From the NCBI RefSeq assembly GCF_003240565.2, contig NZ_CP117259.1, positions 62,001-126,000 on the forward strand: DNA of 64,000 nucleotides, given 5' to 3'. How positions within the stretch are numbered: position 1 is the stretch's first letter; each line of letters begins with the position of its first letter. A program made the translations under genes and the position numbers. The notes beneath the pieces were generated by a model. It searched no databases, was not told the origin of the DNA, and saw nothing but the letters and a program-made list of their open reading frames with translations. This DNA is from Rhizobium tumorigenes (GTDB lineage: Bacteria > Pseudomonadota > Alphaproteobacteria > Rhizobiales > Rhizobiaceae). Below, piece after piece: positions 1 to 8,271 of this stretch.

Positions 1-659
1 AGTTTCAGATCAAGCAGGATTCCGCCGGTCCGGGCAAATGGCGCGGCGGTGTCGGCGTGCAGAAGACCTCGGTGCTGCTGGCGGCCGAAGATGCCGTGAT
101 GTCCTATATCTGCGATCGCGAGCGCGCCGTTGTCTGGGGTGTCGAGGGCGGGCTCCCCTCTATGCCGCACGGGCTGACGATCCGCCGCGCGGGCGAGGAG
201 GTCGACACCTGGCTCGGTTCGGTCTTTTCCGACTATCCGGTTTTCACGGGCGATCAATTCGCCCGACCGACAGCGGGTGGTGGCGGCTTCGGCGATCCGC
301 TGGAGCGCGATCCCCTCCATGTGCTGGAGGACGTGATCGACGACTATGTCTCCATCAAGCGCGCCAAGGTCGACTACGGCGTCGTGTTGAAGGTCATGGA
401 TCGCGATCTCTGCGAGTACGAAATCGATCTCCCCGCAACAGAAGCTGCCCGCACCGAAATCCGCCAAAACCGCAAGGAATGGGCGCGTTCGGATCCGGCG
501 ATGGTATCTAGTCGCTACAAGTCGGGCGAGATCAACGCCATGGATGCGGTTCGTCGCTTTGCCGTCATTCTCGATTGGGAGAGCGGCAACGTGCTCGAGA
601 ACACGACCCGGCAATTCCGCGAGAGCTTCGAGAGGCGCAGCGTAGCACACTGGAAGTGA
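1..659 (+). CDS. Hydantoinase B / oxoprolinase family subunit, C-terminal part
   Basis: The reading frame is open from base 3 to the TGA at 657-659, so only the C-terminal ~218 residues are present and the start lies outside the window. A glycine-rich GGGGFGDP segment followed by a VLEDVIDDYVS segment and DYGVV is typical of the C-terminus of HyuB / N-methylhydantoinase-B proteins (family members are ~550-600 aa). These work with HyuA in ATP-dependent hydrolysis of cyclic amides such as hydantoins or 5-oxoproline. The substrate cannot be read from the sequence. A three-gene molybdenum hydroxylase follows 148 bases downstream on the same strand, suggesting joint catabolism of an N-heterocycle (inference). 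Confidence 0.85.
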   Translation, partial: FQIKQDSAGPGKWRGGVGVQKTSVLLAAEDAVMSYICDRERAVVWGVEGGLPSMPHGLTIRRAGEEVDTWLGSVFSDYPVFTGDQFARPTAGGGGFGDPLERDPLHVLEDVIDDYVSIKRAKVDYGVVLKVMDRDLCEYEIDLPATEAARTEIRQNRKEWARSDPAMVSSRYKSGEINAMDAVRRFAVILDWESGNVLENTTRQFRESFERRSVAHWK

Positions 660-807
660 GCGCCAGCGGCCTTGCCTCGGTTGCGCTTGGGAAGGGCGTA
701 TCTCTTTTTACGATATTACATCCAGGAAACTTCTATTTCACGGGAAGGCTTGCCTCTGAAATGATGCTGGAAAGCCGCAAAGACGGCGATTGAAGGGGTA
801 AACGTCA

Positions 808-1659
808 ATGTCCGAACATCTGCAGCGGTCCCTGACCGTTGCCGGCAGCTTCGAGGAAGCGCTTGCCGCGCGCCGGCAGGGTGCGGCGATCCTAGCCGGC
901 GGAACGTGGCTGATGCGCGATCCGCGTCGGGGCCACGCGTTGCCGGATGCATTGGTGTCGCTCCACAAGATTGCCGGGCTGACCAGCATCCACATCGAAA
1001 CCGATCGCGTGACGATCGGTGCGGCCGTAACCCATGATGCGCTCGCCCGGTCACTTGCAGGCATAAGCGGCCTTGAGGCATTGGCGGAGGCTGCGTCCGG
1101 TGCTGCCAACCCGGCCATCCGTCGGGTGGCGACTGTCGGCGGCAATCTTTGTACGCAAGAGTTCGCCGCCGCCGATCTTCTGCCCCCGCTGTTGGCCGTC
1201 GAGGCGGAGGTTGAGCTGCACGGCGACCAAGGGGCAATGCTTGTGCCGATGGTGTCGTTTCTCACGGATCGGAAGCGGCTGCTCGCCGATGCGATCCTCG
1301 TCAGGGTGATCATCAACCGCGACAGCGCCGGCAGCGCGCATGTTAGGCTGCCGCTGCGCCGGGCAGGCGACTATCCGGTTGCCATCGTTTCGATGGCGCG
1401 CCGCCCCGATGGACGAGTTCTCGTCGCCGTCGGCTCGGTCGAGCACCTGGCGCGACGCTGGCTTTCGCTTGAACACGCGCTTGCCACCGAGCCGGGCCGA
1501 TCTCCCGACGCCGAGACGGCCTATAACCTTGCCATCGGTTGCAACGACTTCCAGGGCCGCGACGGACAAGAGACGGATGGCTGGTATCGGCGGCAGGTGT
1601 TGCCGGCGCTTGTTCGCCGATGCATGGCAGCACTTCTGAAGACGGAGGCCACCCGATGA
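808..1659 (+). CDS. FAD-binding subunit of a xanthine dehydrogenase-family molybdenum hydroxylase (subunit M)
   Basis: This is a 283-residue protein of the CoxM/XdhB type, which carries FAD and passes electrons from the iron-sulfur subunit to the acceptor. Visible marks are an AAILAGGTWLMRD segment near residues 25-38, where the family has its first FAD loop, and the ATVGGNLCTQ segment near residues 107-117 (family TxGGN loop). An AAGGGG-like ribosome site (GAAGGGG) lies 8-9 bases before the ATG. Its stop overlaps the start of the 2Fe-2S gene (ATGA), so the M-S-L subunits are translationally coupled, the order used by carbon monoxide dehydrogenase and many heterocycle hydroxylases. Confidence 0.88.
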   Translation: MSEHLQRSLTVAGSFEEALAARRQGAAILAGGTWLMRDPRRGHALPDALVSLHKIAGLTSIHIETDRVTIGAAVTHDALARSLAGISGLEALAEAASGAANPAIRRVATVGGNLCTQEFAAADLLPPLLAVEAEVELHGDQGAMLVPMVSFLTDRKRLLADAILVRVIINRDSAGSAHVRLPLRRAGDYPVAIVSMARRPDGRVLVAVGSVEHLARRWLSLEHALATEPGRSPDAETAYNLAIGCNDFQGRDGQETDGWYRRQVLPALVRRCMAALLKTEATR

Positions 1660-2138
1660 CCGTGACGCTTCACATCAATCGCTTCCCCTATCGTTTCAAC
1701 GGCGATCCAATGACGCCGCTGGTCGATATACTTCGGCGGGAACGTTTCCTGACAGGCACCAAGGCCGTTTGCCGTGAGGGATTTTGCGGCGCCTGCACTG
1801 TGACTGTCGACGGAGAGGCCATCATGTCCTGTCTCCGCCCTGTAGGATTGCTCGATGGTGCCAACGTGTTGTCGATCGAGGCGATGGCGACCGGTGATGG
1901 ACCGCTGCATCCTCTCCAGGCCGCGTTCGAGGCGGCGGATGTGGTCCAGTGCGGAATGTGTTTTCCGGGCATGGTCATGAGCCTTGCGCCGTTCCTCCGC
2001 GACAATCCGGCAGCCAGCCGGGACGATGTGAAATCGGCAATGGTGGGCAATATCTGTCGATGCACGGGCTATGAACGCATTATCGATGCGGTGATGGACT
2101 ACCTCGGACAGCCGGCCGGGGAGCGCGTCCATGACTGA
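1656..2138 (+). CDS. 2Fe-2S subunit of the molybdenum hydroxylase (subunit S)
   Basis: This 160-residue protein has two [2Fe-2S] binding sites. The ferredoxin-like N-terminal set is Cys39, Cys44, Cys47 and Cys59 (CREGFCGAC motif), and the all-helical C-terminal set is Cys99, Cys102, Cys134 and Cys136 (CGMC ... CRCTGY). The ATG at 1656 was chosen because it gives the normal family length and forms an ATGA overlap with the FAD subunit; upstream in-frame starts would add sequence unlike the family. Its end overlaps the start of the large subunit by 8 bases. It carries electrons from the molybdenum centre to FAD. Confidence 0.92.
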   Translation: MTVTLHINRFPYRFNGDPMTPLVDILRRERFLTGTKAVCREGFCGACTVTVDGEAIMSCLRPVGLLDGANVLSIEAMATGDGPLHPLQAAFEAADVVQCGMCFPGMVMSLAPFLRDNPAASRDDVKSAMVGNICRCTGYERIIDAVMDYLGQPAGERVHD

Positions 2139-4479
2139 CGCTTCGACGACCGTGATGGATCTTCCCCGACGAGACGCCCGCGACAAGCTGCGTGGACGAA
2201 CGAAATACACCAATGACAGGGCCCGTCCGGATATGCTGCACGCTGTCCTGTTGCGGTCCTCCGTGCCCGCCGGCCGCATTACCCGGCTCGATGTGTCCGC
2301 TGCTCTCGAGTGCCCCGGTGTGCTGGGAATTGCGACCGCAGCTGATGCGCCCGGCAATTACGGCATCGGTATCGCCGACCACCCGCTCTTTGCCGTCGAT
2401 GTGATCCGCTACAATGGCGAGCCGCTCGCCGCCATTGCCGCCGAAAGCGAGGCCGAGGCGCGGGCGGCCCTGGCGGCAATCATTCTGGAGATCGAACCGC
2501 TTGCGCCCGTACTGACGATGGCGGAGGCGCTGACGCCCGGCGCGCGATCACTGCACGAGGACTGGCGGACATATGACGTGCTGACCGAGGGTGGTGCGCG
2601 ACGCGGCAACATTGCGTGGGAAGCGAAATCGGTGCGCGGCGATGTCGATGCCGCCTTTGCTCGCCCTGATGTGACGATCGTCGAAAGCAATTTCGTCGTC
2701 GGCAGGCAGAGCCATGTTCCCTTCGAGCCGCGTGTCGCAATCGGCAGCTGGGAGGATGGCCGGGCGCATATCCAGACATCGACGCAGGTGCCTTGGACCG
2801 TGCGCAATGTGACCGGTCGCGTCATGCAATTGCCGCCAGGCCGCGTTCGCGTCACCGTTCCACCGGTCGGCGGTGCATTCGGCTTGAAATTCGATGCGTC
2901 GATCGAGCCCATTACAGCTCTGCTGGCTCGTATGACGGGCCGAAGTGTCATGCTGGAGAACACCCGGCAGGAAGAGATGGCCACCTGCCTCTGCCGGGAG
3001 AATGCAGAGATCAAAATTCGCTCTGCCGTGTCGGCCGAGGGCGAGATCGTCGGGCGCGAGGCCGTCGTGCTGATGGATTGCGGCGCCTATGGTGGCGAGC
3101 AGGTCTTTCTCACCACCATGACCTCCCATACCCTCGGAGGTAGCTATCGGCTGGGTGCTGCCCGCCTCGTCAGCCGGGCCGTCTACACCAACACGCCACC
3201 GAACGGCGCCTTCCGGGCCTGCAACGGCGTCTATAACGGCTTTGCCCTGGAGCGCCATACCGACGAGATATGCGCCGCAATCGGCATGGACCCCATGGAG
3301 TTCCGCAAACGCAATGTGCTTGGCGACGGCGATCTCGGCCCGACCGGGCAGGTGTTCGAGGGTGACGTCCTGCGTCCGATGCTGGAGCGGATGGAGGCGC
3401 TGCGAGAAAATACTGGAACGGCGGAAGCCCGGGCCGACGGTCGCCTTTACGGCCGCGCCACAACCGTCGGAACCTGGTTCATCTTCGTCGGGCCGTCTGC
3501 TGCGACCATCAATCTGAATGCCGACGGCAGCGCCACGCTGGTGACGTCCGGCGTCGAGATCGGCTCGGGAACAATGGTGCAGGCGCTGCCGCAGACCGTT
3601 GCCGGCCAGCTTGGGCTGCGACCGGAGCAGGTCGTGGTGCGCGAGGCGGACACGGATTCCGCGGGGCTGGATGTCGGGGTCGGTGGCGGGCGGACGACCG
3701 TCTCCATCGGTGCGGCGAGTGTGGGTGCGGCGGCCGAGGTCCGCGAAAAGCTTCTGCGGACGGCCAGCGAGATGTTTCAGACAGCCGCGAGCGATCTGGT
3801 GTTGCGTGAAGGGCGGGTGGAAATTTCCGGGCGACCCGGGACCGGCGTCTCGATCCCGACGGTGGTCGCCCATGCGCAATCGACCACAGGCCCGATCAGC
3901 GGTACGGGCAGCTTCACCGCAAAGAACACGCCGGCGATGACAGGCTGTGCGATGGGCCACTTTATCGACGCGCTCGATATTCCCGTCTTCGTGGTTCACG
4001 AGGCCGAAGTGGCTGTCGATCCAGATACCGGGCATGTCGAGGTTCTGGCCTACCGGGTGGTGCAGGATGTCGGACGCGCGCTCAATCGCCGCGCCATCAT
4101 GGGCCAGATCCAGGGCGGCGTCGTCCAGGGCCTCGGCTATGCGCTGCACGAGGAAGTGACGATCACCGCTGACGGCCGGATCGCGGAAGACGGCTTCGAG
4201 ACTTACCGCGTACCGCTGGCCGGAGACGTCGTGCCTGTCGTCGCGGATCTCTATGAGGGCGCGCCATCCATGGGGCCGCTCGGCACAAAGGGAGCAGGCG
4301 AAGTCCCGATCCTTGCCGTCGGCTCGGCCATCGCCTGTGCGGTTGCGCGCGCAACCGGCAAGCGGGTCTCCAGCTTGCCGCTGACGCCGCCGCGCGTCCT
4401 GCGTCTGATCAACGATCTCGAACCCACCCCCACCCATCCACACATCGCCGCAGATTGGGCGACCAACACGCTGGGCTAG
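2131..4479 (+). CDS. Molybdopterin-binding large subunit of a xanthine dehydrogenase/aldehyde oxidase-family enzyme (subunit L)
   Basis: This 782-residue catalytic subunit is full length for the CoxL/XdhC-like family. The N-terminal aldehyde-oxidase hammerhead domain covers roughly residues 20-130 and the molybdopterin domain the rest. GGGRTT (about residue 515) and the C-terminal GTKGAGE segment are visible. Glu724 in GAGE is at the position of the catalytic glutamate of molybdenum hydroxylases. The neighbouring hydantoinase-type gene suggests hydroxylation of a nitrogen heterocycle before ATP-dependent ring opening, but the true substrate is unknown. No terminator-like hairpin was seen in the 64 bases to the convergent fhuC stop. 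Confidence 0.9.
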   Translation: MTDASTTVMDLPRRDARDKLRGRTKYTNDRARPDMLHAVLLRSSVPAGRITRLDVSAALECPGVLGIATAADAPGNYGIGIADHPLFAVDVIRYNGEPLAAIAAESEAEARAALAAIILEIEPLAPVLTMAEALTPGARSLHEDWRTYDVLTEGGARRGNIAWEAKSVRGDVDAAFARPDVTIVESNFVVGRQSHVPFEPRVAIGSWEDGRAHIQTSTQVPWTVRNVTGRVMQLPPGRVRVTVPPVGGAFGLKFDASIEPITALLARMTGRSVMLENTRQEEMATCLCRENAEIKIRSAVSAEGEIVGREAVVLMDCGAYGGEQVFLTTMTSHTLGGSYRLGAARLVSRAVYTNTPPNGAFRACNGVYNGFALERHTDEICAAIGMDPMEFRKRNVLGDGDLGPTGQVFEGDVLRPMLERMEALRENTGTAEARADGRLYGRATTVGTWFIFVGPSAATINLNADGSATLVTSGVEIGSGTMVQALPQTVAGQLGLRPEQVVVREADTDSAGLDVGVGGGRTTVSIGAASVGAAAEVREKLLRTASEMFQTAASDLVLREGRVEISGRPGTGVSIPTVVAHAQSTTGPISGTGSFTAKNTPAMTGCAMGHFIDALDIPVFVVHEAEVAVDPDTGHVEVLAYRVVQDVGRALNRRAIMGQIQGGVVQGLGYALHEEVTITADGRIAEDGFETYRVPLAGDVVPVVADLYEGAPSMGPLGTKGAGEVPILAVGSAIACAVARATGKRVSSLPLTPPRVLRLINDLEPTPTHPHIAADWATNTLG

Positions 4480-4543
4480 GTCCTGATGCCCCGATGGAGG
4501 ATTGAACGCATCCCGATCTTTCACAGGGTTATCCTGATTTCGC

Positions 4544-5389
4544 CTATCGGACGTAGGCGAGGGGAGTGGCGGTGTCGGGGTGGCGCGTTACGCCCATTTC
4601 GATGCCGTAAATAGCCTGCAGTTGGGTCGGCGTGACGATCTGTTCTGGGGTACCGCGCGCGATGAGCTTTCCTGAATGAAGTGCGAGGATCTCGTCGCAA
4701 AAGCGTGCTGCCATGTTGACGTCGTGGAGGACCATGACGACACCCAGCCCACGTTCCTCTGCAAGCCGGCGAACGAGCGTTAGCACTTCGATCTGGTGCG
4801 CGACGTCCAGAGCCGAGATCGGCTCGTCCAGCAGCAGGCATTCGGTCTCCTGCGCGATCAGCATGGCGAGCCAGGCACGCTGCCGCTCCCCGCCCGAAAG
4901 TGTATCGACGAGGCGGTCCCGGTAGATGGCAACGTCGGCCAACTCCATAGCCTCTTCCACCCTGCGGCGGTCGTCCGGTCCAAAGCGGCCCAGAGCGCCG
5001 TGCCACGGATAGCGTCCGAGCGCCACCAGTTCGCTGACGAGCATGCCGGAAGCGCTTGGCGTTTGTTGCGGGAGGTAGGCGACCTTGCGGGCAAACGGCC
5101 GGCCTCCCCATTTCGTAAGGTTCATGCCTTCGAAGGAAATCGCGCCTGTCGATACCGCCTGCTGGCGCGCCAGCAGCTTCACCAAGGTCGATTTGCCGGA
5201 GCCGTTATGGCCGAGCAGGCCAATCACCCGCCGCGCCGGCAGATCTATTGTCAATGGTTCCAGCAGGGCGCGCTTGTCGACGGAGAAACCGGCGCTAACG
5301 AGTGTGAACAAGGTGGAGGTACTCCGACCGTTGGGCAATGGTGCCTCCGACATCGGGTCGGTCCCACGGTCTTGGCGCCCGTCAATCAT
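4544..5389 (-). CDS. fhuC: Iron(III)-siderophore ABC transporter ATP-binding protein (FhuC-like)
   Basis: This is the ATPase of a ferric hydroxamate-type importer. Walker A GHNGSGKS lies at residues 60-67, then the ABC signature LSGGERQR and Walker B LLLDEP followed by SALD. The start at 5389 (281 aa) is preceded by GAGG about 8 bases upstream. A longer open frame into the permease gene lacks a ribosome site. It is the last gene of the minus-strand order receptor, fhuD, fhuB, fhuC, with 16 bases between fhuB and fhuC, so it should be co-transcribed. FhuC is distinguished from FecE- or BtuD-type proteins mainly by context. Confidence 0.9.
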   Translation of the reverse strand: MIDGRQDRGTDPMSEAPLPNGRSTSTLFTLVSAGFSVDKRALLEPLTIDLPARRVIGLLGHNGSGKSTLVKLLARQQAVSTGAISFEGMNLTKWGGRPFARKVAYLPQQTPSASGMLVSELVALGRYPWHGALGRFGPDDRRRVEEAMELADVAIYRDRLVDTLSGGERQRAWLAMLIAQETECLLLDEPISALDVAHQIEVLTLVRRLAEERGLGVVMVLHDVNMAARFCDEILALHSGKLIARGTPEQIVTPTQLQAIYGIEMGVTRHPDTATPLAYVR

Positions 5390-5405
5390 CACATATTCCT
5401 CTTTT

Positions 5406-7385
5406 TCATGAACGGGACGTGACCCTGCCCTGCCGCCGGATGACCCACAGGAAGTATGGCCCGCCGATGAAGGCCGCCATGACGCCAGCCGGGATTTCAT
5501 AAGGGAAGTCGGCAGATCGACCCAGCCAGTCTGCCGCCATCATCAGCGTCGCGCCGATCGCGCTGGCCGTGAGAAGCGTGTGGACCTGACCGCGTATGCC
5601 GGCCATCCGGGCGATATGCGGCGCCATCAGTCCAACGAAGCTCAATGGCCCCACCATCATCGTCGCTGCACCCGTCAAGGTGGCGACGAACAGCAGCAGA
5701 ACGGCACGCGACCGACCCGGATTGACACCGAACGAGCGTGCCGCGCCATCGCCGAGTGGCAGGACTTGCAGCCAACGGCGAAAAAGCGGTGCCAAGGCCA
5801 GCCCGATGACGGCGAAACCGGAGGCGATGAGCGCGACGATGCCCGTTGCGCGAAACGTTGGCCCCATCGTCCAGGCGAGGATGTAACTTGCACGGGGATC
5901 GCCGCTGGCGACGATGAAGGAGATGATGGCGGTGGCGAGCGCGCTGACGGCGATGCCGGCCAGCAGGACCGGTCCCGGCGCATAGTTCCTTTGCCTTGCA
6001 ACTGCCAGCACGAGTGCGAAGGACAGCATTGCGCCAATCATGCCGCCGGCGAGCGGCACCAGCGGCGATGCCATCCCGTTGAGGAAAAACGCCGCAATAA
6101 TCCCCAGCCCCGCGCCGGCGCTGACCCCGAGGCCCTCGGGGCTCGCCATCGGGTTGCGAGTCGTGACCTGGATTATGGCGCCTGCAAGAGCGAGCATGGC
6201 GCCAGCACTGGCGGAGGTGAGGACACGTGGCCATCGCCCTGCGAAGAGAATTGTCGGATCGATGCCGTGTGTGAAGATCTGCTCGGTCAGCGAAGAGATA
6301 GCGATCGTCACGGCGATGACGAGACATACAGGCATGAGGAAACGACTCGATAACGAAGGCGACGCTTGCATGCTTCCCACCGCGGTCACCTCGTCGATAG
6401 AATGCGGCACGCCCTTTAGGAGGACAAGCATCAGGATAGCACCGGTGATCGCCGTCACCGTGCCTGTCGGGACCTCTCCCACAAGTGGAGCGCTGACGAG
6501 AACGATGCCATCGGCCAGAAGCAGCAGCAGGGCACCCATCAGCGACCCCCAGAATAGGCGCTGGCGGAATGTCCTCGCGCCTGCAATCCGCGCGGCGCTG
6601 GTGGCCGTCAGGCCTACAAAGGCAATGACGCCCACGCGGGCGACGACGACAGCCGAGAGAATGGTGGCAATCAGCAATATCACGGCGCGGAGCCTGCCCG
6701 CGGAAAGGCCGAGACTGCGGGCATTCGCATCGTCGAGGCCGGCGACCGCAAGCGGTCTATAGAAAAGCAGCAGCGCAGGGATAAGTACGATCAGGCGCAC
6801 CGCCAGAGCCGCCGCGTTGGAATAGTCGTTCTGGATCAGCGAGCCGCTGCCCCAGATGAATACTCCCCGCAGATATTCGTGGTGAAACAGTGCCAGGATG
6901 ACGGAGGCCGAGCCTGCCGAAAAGCTTATGATCATACCGCAGAGCAGCAGTGTCATCGGTGCGAAGTTCGCCTTCTTCGCAAGGCTGGCAACAATCGCCA
7001 CGGCTGCGAGACCGCCCGCAAGACCGGCTATTTCGCGCTCGCTTGCCGATACGGTGACGGCTAACAGCGAGCCGATGGTGATGGCGAGCTGCGCGCCTGA
7101 AAGGATGCCCAGCGTCGAAGGTTCGGCGAGCGGGTTCTTCAGGAGCTGCTGGAAGATCGTGCCGGCAAAGGCGAGAGAGGAACCGGCCAGGAGGGCAACG
7201 ATCATCCGCGGCAGAAGCGAGAAGTGGACATAGACCTCGCCGAAGGAGGCGGGGTCTGGCTGCCAGAGCGCATGCCGCAGGTCGTCAACCGGAACATAGC
7301 CAAGTATGGCACTGACGTAGAGCAAAAGTGCTGCCAAGGCGATTATGAGGCTCAGGCGGGCAGGTGTCATCAGGGGAGATATCAT
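5406..7385 (-). CDS. fhuB: Fused double permease of a ferric siderophore ABC transporter (FhuB-like)
   Basis: At 659 residues this matches the doubled architecture of FhuB, two FecCD permease domains in one chain. The N-terminal half ends near residue 330 and the second half begins at the following hydrophobic segment. Long hydrophobic stretches recur throughout, and FecCD-type GxxxQxxxxNPLAxPxxLG segments appear in both halves (QLLKNPLAEPSTLG and TTRNPMASPEGLG). The ATG at 7385 forms an ATGA overlap with the fhuD stop, fixing the start. The protein should form the whole inner-membrane channel by itself and pair with two FhuC copies. Confidence 0.93.
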   Translation of the reverse strand: MISPLMTPARLSLIIALAALLLYVSAILGYVPVDDLRHALWQPDPASFGEVYVHFSLLPRMIVALLAGSSLAFAGTIFQQLLKNPLAEPSTLGILSGAQLAITIGSLLAVTVSASEREIAGLAGGLAAVAIVASLAKKANFAPMTLLLCGMIISFSAGSASVILALFHHEYLRGVFIWGSGSLIQNDYSNAAALAVRLIVLIPALLLFYRPLAVAGLDDANARSLGLSAGRLRAVILLIATILSAVVVARVGVIAFVGLTATSAARIAGARTFRQRLFWGSLMGALLLLLADGIVLVSAPLVGEVPTGTVTAITGAILMLVLLKGVPHSIDEVTAVGSMQASPSLSSRFLMPVCLVIAVTIAISSLTEQIFTHGIDPTILFAGRWPRVLTSASAGAMLALAGAIIQVTTRNPMASPEGLGVSAGAGLGIIAAFFLNGMASPLVPLAGGMIGAMLSFALVLAVARQRNYAPGPVLLAGIAVSALATAIISFIVASGDPRASYILAWTMGPTFRATGIVALIASGFAVIGLALAPLFRRWLQVLPLGDGAARSFGVNPGRSRAVLLLFVATLTGAATMMVGPLSFVGLMAPHIARMAGIRGQVHTLLTASAIGATLMMAADWLGRSADFPYEIPAGVMAAFIGGPYFLWVIRRQGRVTSRS

Positions 7386-8266
7386 GCGATGCCGATGCTT
7401 TGCTGAATGACCTCGGCAAATCGCATCGCCGACGGAAATGCTCCGAAAACCCAGGTGGGTGGCAACATCGCGACATGGCCCCTCTGCACCGCCGGCAGGG
7501 ATTGCCACAGCGCACTGTGCAGCAATGTTCCGGGCGGTCCCGGCTCGATGATGATCACGCGTGCATCCGGATATCGGGCAATCGCCTCCAGCCCCGCCGT
7601 GGCAAAGCCCCAGTTGTTTGTCGGGCCGTCCCATGCATTTTCGATGCCGATATGTTTCAGAACATCGTCGAACAGGCCGCCGGCGCCATAGATGTCGACA
7701 AGCCTGTCGTCGGCGAACTTGACGATCAGCAGCGGCCGTCCGTCGTAGATCTTTGCCTTCAGCGCTATGGCGTCCAGCCGGGCATAGCAGCGCTGCAGGT
7801 AATCCGCTGCAATCCGGTCTCTGCCGATATGCGCGGCGACTGTGCGGAGGCCAGTCTCGGCGGCCTTCAATGGCTGGCGCCCGGCGCTGTAGAGCGGCAT
7901 GGCAAGAGTTGGAGCAATGTCATTGAGGCGTGCAGCGGAGGCACCATAGCCGGCCTGGGAAAGGATCAGGTCGGGCTTGAGGGCACGGAGCAGCTCCATG
8001 TTGGGCCACGACCTCAAGCCGAGGTCGATCGTCACATCCGGGAGTGTCGGCACGACGACACGGGCGCCGTAGAGCGGCGCCTCTGCCACTGCGAACGGCG
8101 GAAACTCGAGGGCGAGAAGGCTTTCCGCCCATCCCCAGTCCAGCGCCGCGATCCTTGGCGCCGTTGGTTCCGCCATCGCCTGGGCTGGCAGAAAGGCAGC
8201 CGTCAACGCAGCGGCAAACTGCCGCCGCGTCAGCCAGTGGTTATTGTGGTCGGACTGGTATGCCAA
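7382..8266 (-). CDS. fhuD: Periplasmic ferric-siderophore binding protein (FhuD-like)
   Basis: This 294-residue protein begins with a twin-arginine-like leader (RRQF followed by a hydrophobic segment and AQAMA, cleavage near residue 32). The body fits the FecB/FhuD periplasmic binding fold, with LKPDLILSQAGYG and a late tryptophan-rich segment. It hands the ferric siderophore to FhuB. Only 5 bases separate it from the TonB receptor gene upstream, and it overlaps fhuB by 4 bases, so receptor, binding protein, permease and ATPase form one unit. The hydroxamate preference is inferred from the fused FhuB partner. Confidence 0.88.
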   Translation of the reverse strand: MAYQSDHNNHWLTRRQFAAALTAAFLPAQAMAEPTAPRIAALDWGWAESLLALEFPPFAVAEAPLYGARVVVPTLPDVTIDLGLRSWPNMELLRALKPDLILSQAGYGASAARLNDIAPTLAMPLYSAGRQPLKAAETGLRTVAAHIGRDRIAADYLQRCYARLDAIALKAKIYDGRPLLIVKFADDRLVDIYGAGGLFDDVLKHIGIENAWDGPTNNWGFATAGLEAIARYPDARVIIIEPGPPGTLLHSALWQSLPAVQRGHVAMLPPTWVFGAFPSAMRFAEVIQQSIGIA

Positions 8267-8271
8267 GGCTT

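Noticed and set aside
2548..4524. Very long minus-strand open frame of 658 codons opposite the molybdenum hydroxylase large subunit
   Set aside because: It is an antisense shadow of a high-GC gene; its protein has no recognisable motif and is rich in His, Arg and Asp in the manner of reversed coding sequence.
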